Assembly (NCBI GenBank): GCA_905221615.1 | Contig: CAJNDT010002846.1 | Location: forward strand, 735,361 to 799,360 | DNA from: Symbiodinium sp. CCMP2592 | Lineage: Eukaryota > Sar > Dinophyceae > Suessiales > Symbiodiniaceae | DNA: 64,000 nucleotides | Direction of reading: 5' to 3' | Shown: in pieces, positions 18,570 through 30,400 of the stretch | Position numbering within the stretch: the stretch's first letter is position 1 | Layout: every line of letters starts with the position of its first letter | Translations under genes and position numbers: made by a program | Notes under the pieces: model-generated | The model's database searches: none | What the model saw: only the letters and a program-made list of their open reading frames with translations | What the model was told of the DNA's origin: nothing

Positions 18570-18854
18570 GGCTTTCCTTCGACTGAGAACCCCACAATCT
18601 TGATCCCTACACCCTGGGCCCGACACCTAGGTACCTTCATCAGTAGTACCCACGTGGTACCCTTTTGCCGGTATTTTGGGGTCGGGGTCTGCTTTTTTAA
18701 AACAGACTATGAGGAATAAGAGGGGAGTCAGATACCTTCTTTCGTAAACAAAAGCCGAGGTAAGGGTCGCACTTGCGCTGCGGCCGCCGTTGTGGCGGAC
18801 ACTTGGCAGCACAGGAGTTGAGGGGATGGGGGTATATAATTCCGCAGGACTAGT

Positions 18855-18966
18855 ATGGGAGTTTCCGAAAATCAGGGGTACCTTATTTAAATTGGGGGTC
18901 CCTATAATAAGGATCCTACTATTTAGGGTCCTTTTTTAGGGTCCCCCCATTTTCGGAAACCCCCCT
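18855..18966. repeat. MITE family C, complete copy
   Basis: TATGGGAGTTTCCGAAAATC at the left and CATTTTCGGAAACCCCCCTA at the right are inverted. The interior shares AAGGATCCTACTATTT with the partial copy at 16053-16123. A third copy is at 32617. Confidence 0.85.
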
Positions 18967-19675
18967 AATAACCCTTCCGATTAAGGGGCTCTTTTAAAGG
19001 GATCTGTAGCGGTTCCATAAGATCTACAAGGGAGGGCTCTGAGCTTGGAGTGTAACCGTTTTTTTTTTCGGGCCTTGGGCTTTGCAGGATGTTTTGGGTT
19101 AATCTTCAAGATCGGGGGATGTTGAAGGCAGGCTGCGAGAAGATTTACAGGCACCTGAGCAAGTCAGAGTCCCCAATACTTATTCTATAGGTAGAGTTTA
19201 GGATTGCGGCTTCAGACGCTTCAAGAGGTTTAGGGTTCAGGGGTTTAGGGGATTTGTGGTCTTGGGGTGTTGGAGGGGAAAGAAAACCATACACACCGAA
19301 CTGATTGCCAACCATTTCCCTTCTTGAAAAATATGTGGTGCTGGTGATGAGCCTACTGTTTTGGGATTTATGTTTTAGTTTGGGTTTCTTGATATGCTGA
19401 AGCTCCTAACTACTTAAACGGGTAGAGTAGTATATTTCCCATGTATACAGCCCCAAATTCCCAATACTAGCTTCAAGCCCTAGACCCTTGCAGTATCTTA
19501 TAGCATAGTATAGAACCCTCATGGCTCCATTCTAGAAAGCTTATGGAAACCCCTTATAGATCAGTTCTCAGCTTTCAGCTATCTACTTTGGTCAGGTGCT
19601 GGTGGAGGACCTCGTGGGGTGGAGTATATGTACTGTGCTTTCATCTCCATTAAGGGTTCCTTGAGGTTCTATATA

Positions 19676-19779
19676 GGTGGTTGTCAAAATTATGGTGCAA
19701 TTTTGGGGGGTCCTTAATGTAACACGGCACTTACTATTCAGGGTCCCTCAAAAAGGGACCCTAATTTTGACAACTACCC
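19676..19779. repeat. MITE family B, copy 3
   Basis: GGTGGTTGTCAAAATTATGG and CCCTAATTTTGACAACTACC form the terminal inverted repeats. The interior again holds AACACGGCACTTA. Confidence 0.9.
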
Positions 19780-21419
19780 TTTTGGGTTCCCTGGAGGCTT
19801 GGAGATCAGGGTTAGGGGCTTCGGAGTTTCGGGTTCAGGGTTTGAGGCTTTCGGCGTGGACTGCACCTCCCAAAACCAGCACCCTGAGCCCTCGACCCTA
19901 GGCCCTCCGGTCTAACCCCGCAACAGACGTTTCACTTCAAAAACAAAATCGATGTTGAGGGTGGAGAAAGGAGTTAAAAAGCTTAATAGATGCATATACA
20001 AACACCCTGGGAGAAACCCCAAGCCCCAAAGCTCTAAGCCCCTGGGGACCCTTATGGAACCATTAAAGCCTAAGAAAACTTTCCTGGATAAGAGGCCTCC
20101 GCCAAGGGCTCAACCCCAAAAACCTTCTTTAGTATTATCTACGGGCCCAAAGCCTCAGAAGAGGGTCCTTAGAGTCTGGAGGGCCTGAGGGTTAGTATTG
20201 TGGTGTCGGAGTCACCTCAAGCCGATTCGAGGTCCTGGTCTGGAGCAGCAGCAGCCGCTCGATTGGGTTTAGGGGTTTAGGTTTAGGGTTTCATGGCATG
20301 GCCTCGAGCACCGGGGTTTGGGAGGGTTGCGGGGTTGGGGTGTTGGGGCTTGTGAAGCCTGGGGGGTGTTAGGATGTAGGGTTGTAGGGTTGGGGGCTAA
20401 TGGCGTTGGGGGTGTTAGGACTGCGGGTGCGGAGCATTTGGAGTGTACGGCTTACAGTCCACCCTAAACTTCAAGCTAGAAACCTTGAAGCATGAATCAA
20501 AAGGAGCCCTGAAAGGATGAAAGGAACCCTACAGGGAGCACTTAAAGAAATACTGAAAGGAAGCCTAAAAGCTCGACTACGCGAAGCCTTCGACTTTAGG
20601 AGATTGCAACTTTCTGGGAGTGCGCAGCTCCCCATCGAGACGAATCCCAGCGGCACCATGGATTCGTGGGGCTTGATTTGGTTTTGCCGGGGAGATTTAT
20701 GGGTTCTGGTTACACGGCTCTCAAAAGGTTCTGTAAAGAGAATCGTTTCAGCTGCTTTTATTTAGGGTTGCGGGCTATGTGTTTACGGATGGGGGGGTCG
20801 GGGTTTATTGTGTATAAACAGTATAAACACTACAGTTTTGAAGCGCTTGGTGCTTGAAATTCATGGTACGGGCCTGCTCCGAAGGTTATTTGTACTTGTA
20901 AATCAAGAAGAAGTTCCAAGATACCCTGAAGGTTGTGTCTTCAGGGGGTTTTAGCGTTTCCCATGATTTCCTCCTAAACACAAGGGTTCAGGGTGTATAG
21001 GGTTTATCACCCGGAGCCTTAGACCTTAAACACCAAACTCCGCACCCCTGAACACCCAACTTTTAGGGTGCCGGATCCCCTGAACCCTCACCCGATTATC
21101 TCCTACACAGTCGCTTGATCTTGTAGCAGGCGACTCCGACCAGCGTATCCGAAGCCCAACACAGCCCGAAGCCTTAGCAAAAGGAGCAAGATGCGATGCC
21201 GAACTTGAACTTAAGCTTGCAGCGGTCTAGGCTTTAAGGTTACCCTAAACCCTAAACTCTGAACCCTATCCCCGTATGACCATAACCTCTGCACCGAATC
21301 CCAAACCCCAATTTACGACCCAAACCCACAAAGCTTAACTTTGTTGGAGGCCTTTGTATCTCTGACTAGTTCTTAACAGTCCCCCTGTTCTGTGATCACA
21401 ATATCCTAAATCAGTCCGC

Positions 21420-21458
21420 ATGGATCCCCCGTCGCTGCAAGGCGACATTTCGCGAAGG
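21420..21458 (+). CDS. Hydrolase exon 1 (start)
   Basis: ATG at 21420 opens [13 protein letters not shown], ending at a GC donor (agg|GCTGCC) in the phase needed for [11 protein letters not shown] at 21768. No targeting peptide is visible, so a longer N-terminus upstream cannot be excluded. Confidence 0.5.
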
Positions 21459-24400
21459 GCTGCCGACACAGGCACTTCGAGCCTCTGCTGTCAATGCGTT
21501 CCCTGTGCTTTACAGACGGTTATAGAGTTGTTTGTTCACCGCTCGGGTTGAAGGTTATTGTGTTGTTGTTTGACAACGTTTGTTGTTTTTTGCACATGGT
21601 TAGTATTTATGCTGGATTTGTGTTTTTTTCTTCCGTGGTGTTGTTTTATTCTTGGGGGGTGTCAGGCGTTCCTTTGTGCGTTTGGTGTCGAATGAAGAAG
21701 ACAGGATACCTCAAACGCTCAATTCCTGACCCTGCATCCCTACAGCGCCTAAGCAAGGAAGGATCAGCCCTTGGCACTCGTCGTTCCTGGATTCCTTGGC
21801 GACTGCGGGGATTTTGAGGAACTGGCGGAAGAAATGCGGCAAGCCGGGTACAAGGTGCGCCGGTTTTGGATTGGATTCATCATGATTTGCGTTGGGGGTT
21901 TTCGGGTTTGGGGTTCATGGTTAAGGGTGCAGAGTGTAGGGTCTACTGTACGCAATCTCGGTCAGAATGATGTCTTCGGGGATTAAGGGGTTTGAATTTG
22001 GTGTAGCACACCTCTCAGCCTTTATCAGCTCCTATAGTTCTTAAGCGCGGAATCGGGGAAGGGGTCATATTATGCGACTACTACATTGGTTTTTAGTGGG
22101 CCATCATCGTGATCCACTTCCATAACCCAGTAAGCCATAGAGTGGTAAGTGGGCTATGCCAGGTTCTACTTTCGATACAGTCCAGGACTATATGTTCTAG
22201 CGCTGCGGGTCGGGGATGAATATCCTGCCCGACCACATACCCTAAACCCTAAACCAGCCTAAACCCTAAACCCTACGTGCCGCAACCAAGACCTACTTTA
22301 CAAGACCCTTTCTACTAACCCTGAGCGCTTCGAAAGCCCTAGTCGGATTTAAATCCCAGACCCTGGTAAACCCCGACACCTTCCCCCCATTTTTTTAAAC
22401 CCTCAACTCTAAACCCCTAAACCACAACAGCCCCAAACCTCTAAACCCCTAATTAAACCCCAAACCGCTTAAAGCTCCAGGACACACCTGAACCCATGGG
22501 ACGAACAGCCACAGGCCTCAAGCTCGGGCTTGAGAGAATGAATGCAATCCAAGATCCGCACGACCACCGAAGAAGCGGTTTGAGTTTTAGGGCTTACCTG
22601 GAATACCAAAAGGTTATGCCTTGCAAGTGTGGCGTCATGACCAACTATGTTGCGGAGTTTGGGGAATTTTAGGGTTTACGTTCCAAAATCACGAACTTCG
22701 AAGGAAATCAAGAAACAGAGCAAGTACAGGAACTAAACCCTAGACCCTATTTAAGCCCAGGCAGTTGTTGCGCCGATCTCTTGGTGGCATTGGATCCCCT
22801 GCCCCTCGGAAGACCAACGAAGTCTTCTTCATGAGATCGTTCCCCTTGATTTAGGGTTTACTGTTTTTTTTTAGGTTTAGGGGTTCCGGATGTAGGGGTT
22901 TGGGCTTTAGGGGTTTAGGGTCTGAAGGGTTTTGGATTTGAGGTTTTGGGCGTTTGTAGTTCTTCATGAGATGTTTGCCTTGTGGTGGAGCTTCCGACCC
23001 AAATTGCTCCAAATCTGTACCGTAGAGAAGCCAAGCAAGCCCACAACCATAGTTGAAACCCCGAATTCCACCGTTCAGGTGAGTTCAGGGTTGAGGGTTC
23101 AGCTCTAAGCATTGTATGTGGGAGTTGCCGATTAGAGACTACGGCTGGCTTTGCTTCCAAGATTCTAACTGGAATGTTAATCCATGTTGCATATCGAAGC
23201 TACCCTAGGCCCCTAGGTCCAAAACTCCTGGAGCCCTAAAACCTAGCCCCGGAACCCCTGAAGTGCTAAGGGGATCCCGAATCATGGTCTTACCACAGAT
23301 TTCATTTGTCATGATCTAGCCAAATAGCACAGGCTTCAAGGGCCCGTATGTTAGAGTTTTGGAACCTACGACGATACGAGTTGATTGTTTTCTGCTATTG
23401 TGAGGCTTAACTTAAGAGAGGGTCAAGCCTTAGCAAGCTGGGGTTGCGCGATTTCAACGTCCACAACCCCTCGGAAAAGCAGTCCCCATAGTCTGGAAAT
23501 GGCTGAAGCGTGTCTTCATGCTCCTTGGAGCGTCTTCATTCAACGAGCCAAACAGTCTCCAAACGCCTTAGACTGCAGTGCACCACCTTGAATACGAATT
23601 TCCCCCAGACTCATCCGTGCATTGGATGTTCACCCGCCAAACCCATAACCCTAAACCCTAAACCCTAGACCCTAAACCCTAAAACCCTAAAACCCTAAAC
23701 CCTAAATCCCTAAACCCATAACCCTAAACCCGAATCGCCCAGAGTGAACCCAAACCCCTCCACCCTGAGCCCTCGAGGTATCGGCGGCCGGAGCATGCGT
23801 CCTATCTTGGAGCGCATCGATCATGCCGTCAATCAGGCTGAGTGGGGTAGGTTACAGCTTGCGGTAGTACTTGGGCTTGGGATCAAAAGCACTGCAATCA
23901 TCACATCCTTCATCTTTGCCGTCATCATCGTCGTCGTCGTCGTGGTCATCGTCATCAATAGGTTGAATGAGCTCGAATGATGAATGCCATTCACGGACTT
24001 AACGTTTGGAGGTTCGGGGGACTTAGTAGGTAGTAAATAGACTTATAAGTACCCGAAAAGGGACCCTAATTGGGATTATGGTACTTATAAGTCCCTAAGA
24101 ATAACCAGTTTTTACTAAGTGCCCCGACCCTCCAAGTAATGTTTGGAGGTTCGAGCTTGAAGCTTCCAGTCTTGACCAGGCACCAATCACCGGCTCAAGC
24201 CTCATTCCCAGACTGCTGTACTGCCCTTTGAGCGGCACAAGCCCTGAACCCTAAGGCCTAAACCGTTCAGGGTTTAGGGTTTAACTCTAAACCCTTTATA
24301 CACACTAAGTCTAAGGGCCCCGAAACCTACAGGCACTCTCTGTTTGGCGAGGCGTTCGCGCTGGAGGATGGCGCAACATCCGTGCCGACACCAGCGTCAG

Positions 24401-27400
24401 CGCATCTTCAAGTAGCACTCTTTTTTGGTTCGTTGAAAGCTGTGTTATACACGTTTTTCGGCTTTAACAACGGTTCGATGGTGTCCAGGGTGCAGGGTGT
24501 GGGGTTTTGCCTAGCCCCGATAACCAGTATGCAATAAGGTCCCAAAAGACCTTTCTTATTTTGGTTTCAGGGACCTAATTCCATAATGGTAGTATATGTG
24601 GTGCCTCTAGGTCATGTTTGCCCTAAACCCTAAACTCGAAACCGAATGTCGAGACCGAAACCTGACCTGCGGTCGCATCGGATTCTGCCGAACGTTGATT
24701 TAGTAGCTGAGTGGATACACTTTACCCTTTTTGGGATAATATTACCCCCTATAAAACTGAAAGTGTACACTTTTGCTCGCTTATGAACTCACAACTAAGT
24801 TGATATGAGGCTTCGAATCATTTACACTGGTATGCCCTTCTGATTCTAGTCTCTATGATACTCTTTCTCGTTAGTAGTTCGCTAACATCATATTCTAACT
24901 ATCAGGGCCCCTATGCGCCTGTATGTGGCTCGAAGCCGAAACCTTTGAGTACACCCCCAAAGAAGAGTTGACACCGAAGTTCGAAGACCCAGCTGCAAGA
25001 ACCCTCAAACTATGGCAGGGTTTAGGCTTTACATGGCTTTACAGTTCTATGCTTCCAAGGACCTTATAACTAGGGCCCTAGACCATCCTAGACCCCTCAA
25101 GACCCAATCATAAGGTCCCTGGAAGCCTAGGGGAACTGACAACTGATTCAACAAGCAAAGACCTGGTTTCTTCACGTCACCCTCCTGCTCACAACGCCAA
25201 ACCCCGAAACCCTGAAGCTTGAATGTCGAAAGCCGGAAACTATCCCTAAAACCCCAAGCCCCGAAACCTAAGCCTTACCTGAACCTTCGCTAACTTACGT
25301 GTTTTGCCCCCGCAAACAAAATAGCCAAAAGTAGGTTTCAGCAGACTTGGGCAAATTCGATTATTCGAGGTACAACGTGGCCGATTTCCTGACAGACCTC
25401 TTGAACAATCCGGGTGGCTTCCTCAAGGCCACTTTTGGCTTGGGATTTGGGGTTTGGGGTTTAGAGATTTCGCTGCGATGCGTTGTCGACCGCTCCATAT
25501 TAAGGTGGGGACGGCGCATGAGCTGCAATGCCAGCCCTCCCACCCAAAATTGCAATCCCCAACGGGTTTAGGGTTGTATACCTTCCCGAATTATCAAGGG
25601 GGGCTTGCATGGTTTGGAGGAAAGGCGTCTGAAAGCTGTGAGAATTGATTTGAGAAAATGCAGCAGAAGTTGGCCGAGTGTGAAAGCGACGTCAAGTTGC
25701 TTTCGCTTACAGCCAAAGCTGCAGAAGCTAGAAAATTCAAGGTCTGTTCAACCATGCTTTCATTTCGTATGGTGGAACTAGCAGGCATCAATACGTAGAT
25801 GTGCATGCATCAGGTCAAGTGCGAGATGCGGCACAGCACAATTGCTACCAACCGTGTTTTGCCACCGGCATGCACTGTGTTGTGGGGCCCTTCGAAACTG
25901 ATCGTTTTCTGGATAAGCCGCTATAAAGGAAGATGCGATTTTCTTGTCCCCGCTGCACTGATTGATCCACACGTGGTGCGCAAACGGATTCCCACTGGTT
26001 CTTTTGTTAGATGCCACGAGAAAAGGCCCCCCGGTCTTTGTAGCCATTTGAAGACCCCTACCTCCTGAAACGAGGTAAAGCACCCCTGCGCTTTGTCGAA
26101 TATTTGAACCCCCGCTCCTCCTGCAAAGCACATGCCACGGATGAGGCACCCCCTGCTTTTTGTAGCCATTTGAGAACCTTTTCATTTCCTAGTATTGTTT
26201 AGTCGACTTAAGCACCGGATTGAGGTGCACACCGGGATTGGCTACCATCTAAATTTAAACTACACATTTTATAGGCAGAATCTGATAACTAAAATCGGCC
26301 TCTGATTTTCCGAATTCCGTTGTTGCGGCTCTCAATTCTAGGCTCGGGTCCTTAATTACAGTTTCGGGTCCTTGGTCCTTGACTTGTGGGTTCGGGTTCT
26401 TAATTTAAAGCACAAGGTACTTAAATTTTCGGTGCCAGCCCTTAACTTCAAACTCCTGGTCTTTAATTTTAAGCTCGTGCCCTTGAGTTCTTGTGCCCAA
26501 TTTTTCGCTTGGGTCCTTAATCTTGAGTTCGGGTCTTGGGTCCAAGTCCTTACTTTTAGGCCCGGGTCCTTAATTTTAAATTCTCCGGGTTCCTACTTTT
26601 CAGCCCGGTTCGGACTTCATGTGAAGCTCCAGCCCTGGTGGATTTCAGTGCTCCCGCCGGTTTGCGCCAAGGTTTAGGGTTATTACTATATAGGACTGAC
26701 ACAGGCGGCCCATTCGGATCAGCCGCGTGGACCTTGCGGTCCAGGAGTCCAGGACCTCGGGGCAGGCCCTTTTCAGTGGCCGCCTTCGCCCTCGGTCCAC
26801 AAGCTCCTTCCGGTCAGCCTGTTGCGACCGGCCCCCATCGCTGCGGTGGGGGCGACGGTCTTCGGGTTTAGGGTGGGTAACCCTGAACCGTTTTGGGGTG
26901 CGCCATACTCCTCACATGATCCTTAAAGTGAAGCTTTTAGTTCCCTTAGGATATTGGACAAGTAAGAAGAACTGTATGGCCATGAAGGCTACAAACAACT
27001 GCTTATGGTTAGCTATACTGAGCTTGATACTTCCAGCTTAATCCTAGTCTACTTGTAAGTGCCCAAGAAGCTTCAGGCAAACGGTCTGAAGCGTCCGATG
27101 TTCGAATCGATAGGAATTGGAGCTGTAGGCAAGGTTGATGGAAGACCATTCGGTAAATTAGCCGCTCAATGCAAAGTTATCTAGATGGGTTTGCTGCGCT
27201 TCGGTTCAGGCCAGCGGGCTTCCATGTAGCATCCTTGCTTGCAGGGAATGTTGATGTTGAGGGGACGCTTCTGAGAAGGGCGCCCAAATCCGAACCGAGG
27301 GCCGAAATATGTAAGCCCTAATTCCACCCAAAATTCTGTAGACTCTAAGTCCAAAATCCTTGACATTCAGGGTTTAGGGCTCAACCGGCAATAAAGGTTC

Positions 27401-30400
27401 AGCCCTTAATCCAGTCTTCCGCAGACCTTCATTCCGAAGCTCTCACTCGCCGAATTCCGCTTTGCAGCCAGCTATCGGGCCAGCAACATCATGTCCATTT
27501 GAACCATGAGAAGAGTTGCTTTCTATATTACCTGTTTGTAAGGGGCTTTAGAATTCCGGGTTGCGAAGCAATACCCCAGTTCGGGAGAGCTGGGTGTGTC
27601 TGTATCGCTTTCCTCGAAGAGCGGCCGGCATGTCCGCAGGATGCAAGCGGAAAAGGCAGCCAGAGCTGGTGGTTGCAGACGAAAACCTGTCTGCTGCATC
27701 TGACATGTGGAATAAATGCTTCGGCAAGGACGGAAACTTTACAGTCATCGTGGAGGAGCCCTCGGGTGAAGATTGCCAGGGTACTGCAGGCAAGCTAGCA
27801 ATGAAGCACACGGAGTTTAAGGTGTGGTCTTCTCTGCTTGCCCAGTGGTCTCCTGTCTTTGCAAAAATGGTCGGCTCAGACAGCTATGCCGAGTCGCAGA
27901 GGGCAGAAGTCGTCATCCCAGACTTTTCGGCCAGTGCTGTTGAGATGTTCCTGCGCTTCATGTATTCCGGGAGCATAGTGGGCTCCATCACAGCAGTGGT
28001 GGAGGTGGCAGCGTTGGCAGACAAGTACCAAGTCAAGATTTTGCATCTGTCGTGTCTCCAACTCGTTCGAGAGACCATCACCCCTGACATGGCCTGCGAG
28101 GTCCTAGCATTTGCTGACCGTTTTCGCGTAGACGACTTGCGAGCAGAGGCTTTCGATCTCATCCTCACGAAGCCGGAAGAAGCCCTGGAAGAGTGTCCTT
28201 CTCTCCGGCCGGAGCTCTTGACGGAGATCCTGGGTTCAGGCCAGCTCTGCATTTCAGCGGAAGGTTTGCGGAAGACCATCCGGGGTTGGGGAAGGAAGGA
28301 CTGCGACTCTTTGGAATCGATCATCGACATCCGAGCACAAAATGTGCACACGACAGACGCACTTTTCACGCTCTGGAACCGCTACACAATGGCCGGGAAG
28401 AAGGGCATTTTTGTGGGCTGTTGGGTGGTGCCGATCGTCGGGCCGGAGCAGGGCGAGGACTTCAGCGCGGAAGATCTGAGATCTACAGCCGAAAACGACG
28501 GCCCCTTCACGCTTCGAAAAGGGTGGGTGCAATGGTCGCTTCCCCAAGCTTGGGTCTATCTTCAAGGCATTTCCTTCGGAGAGAGTTCCACGATGTTTTC
28601 TAACCCGGAAGAGGTTGTGGAAGGATCATCCGCGGCATCTTTCCTGATTTGGTCGTCCGCAGACGGCGCGACGTGGCACCTCGCTTATGAGTCGCACAAG
28701 CAAGAGATCAAAGGTAGCACGTTCTTGGCTTGCAAAAGACCTCCGAGCCTTGTGAAGCACTTTAAGCTGGAAGTCTTGGAGGGTGAGCTTGACAGCATCT
28801 ACTTCAACATCCACGGCATCTTGCAGACACCCATCCGTCCCAGCTGATTGTGATAGGGATATGGCCTTGTGCCCAGCGTCGCAGCCAGGTTGTGCGAAAT
28901 GCATATGATGATGCCACTATGATTCGTACGACGATAGGACATGTTTGGTAAGAAGCGCTGGCAGCAACAAGCTTGGCACGTTCCTTAAGTCTGGCACGTT
29001 CCTTAAGTCATGCAGCAATATGCGAAACACCACTTTGTCTTGCCAGTGCTTCGGGTTTGGGGGTGGGGTAGTAGGGCGTAGTAGCCAGGTAGTAGTGTGT
29101 AGAAGCCGCATCTGCGGGTCGTGTGAGGTAGACGTTACATTACCATAGATCGTTCATGGGCTTCACGCAGTGCTCGTTAGGACTTCGATACATCCGTAGC
29201 TTGATATACCAAGCAGGCTAGGACTCGTAGAGAAATCCTTTAGCTTCCCAGTTGCTTATACAGAGCTAACTTCGAAACCCACGCTTCCACTGCCCCGACG
29301 CACACCTTTCAAACCCCTATATAAGCCTTACACCTAAACCCTACCAACCCCTAAACCCCTACACCCTAAACCTTAACTACCCTTAGCGTTACCCCCAGGC
29401 CCATCCCTGAAAACTCAAGCTCAAATCCCCCGTGTGGGATTCTAGCAGCCGAGACCGAAACCCGATAATCACCCTTGTAATGGTAACGCTTCTAGTAAGC
29501 GGTTGGTAACCCTTATAGCAACCATTATCGCTCCCTTACACCCGCCAAACCCAAAACACTTGTAATGGCCCGTATAGAACTTGTAATAACCTCTGTCGCA
29601 CCATTACGGGCTACGTCCCAATGAGGGTGTCATTCGGGTTCCTTTAGGTCAAGTCTTCAAAGGGGGCCCCAGCAGCACCTGTAGGAGTCGTTAAAGGGAT
29701 CCTACTAGAACCCAAAAAGTCTCTTTTTAAAGGACCGGTCAACCCCTTCGGAGGTCGGTGGCACGGACGACCCGGCAGAGTACCCGCCATTCGAGCCTTG
29801 AGAACCCAAGGAAGTTCTTTTAAAGGAACCTTTCTGGGATCCTTTAAGGGTGCCTGTAAGAGCGCCAAATGGGTGTAGGGTATATGGGTCAGATGAACTC
29901 GTTGGTCGTAGACTTTGGCTTTGCTGTAGCTCTTGTTTAGTACCGTATGGCCCAAGTACGTACCATATCGGTACATGGACCCTTATAGGGTCAGCAAAGT
30001 TTGGATTCGTTGCTAGGCTCCGAGGCTAATAGGGTTAGTAGTTACAAGCTTTAGTTTGTTTTGGGGCCGAAGGTTTTTCTGCATGAGTAGCGTTGGTTTG
30101 TGTTTTTTAAGCTGTATGGCCATAGTTCTGGGCTCAGGGTTTCTAGGTGTTACGCAGGGTTTTGGGCTTCGTAGGGCTTAGTGTTACGTGAACGTGTGTC
30201 ACACTCTGAAGGTTTCGGGTTTTTCCCAAGGCGTACAAGTGGCTAACTGTCATGTACCCTCCAGAATAGTATATAACTCCGACATATCTTGTAGCCGAAA
30301 CCCAGGTACCTATTTATTGGGTACTTTGGACCCTTGGGGAAGGGTTTATGGTTCAGGGTTCGAATTCGGACCCCACTTTTCGGGTACTTATCAGACTACT

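Larger units (their letters stand above)
13455..21419. other. Repeat-rich intergenic DNA with a few possible exon fragments
   Basis: No full gene is recognised. The interval is mostly telomere-like motifs, foldback elements and microsatellites listed separately. Short open pieces with exon-like flanks were seen but joined to nothing: EEEVFEVFRVTDARLQIRR near 15630-15700, MLKAGCEKIYRHLSK near 19118-19165 (resembling the last helix of a BTB domain), and SLDLVAGDSDQRIRS near 21111-21231 ending in a stop. They may be gene relics. Confidence 0.45.

Noticed and set aside
26600-26880. [12 protein letters not shown] near 26634 as a diverged GxSxG exon of the hydrolase
   Set aside because: It lies upstream of the VGGTDDP exon (29754), so it is in the wrong order, and the match to a nucleophile elbow is poor.
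27300-27630. Spliced-leader relic upstream of the intronless BTB gene
   Set aside because: Only TTTAGGGCTCAACC near 27372 vaguely resembles it, and that is better explained as a telomere-like motif.
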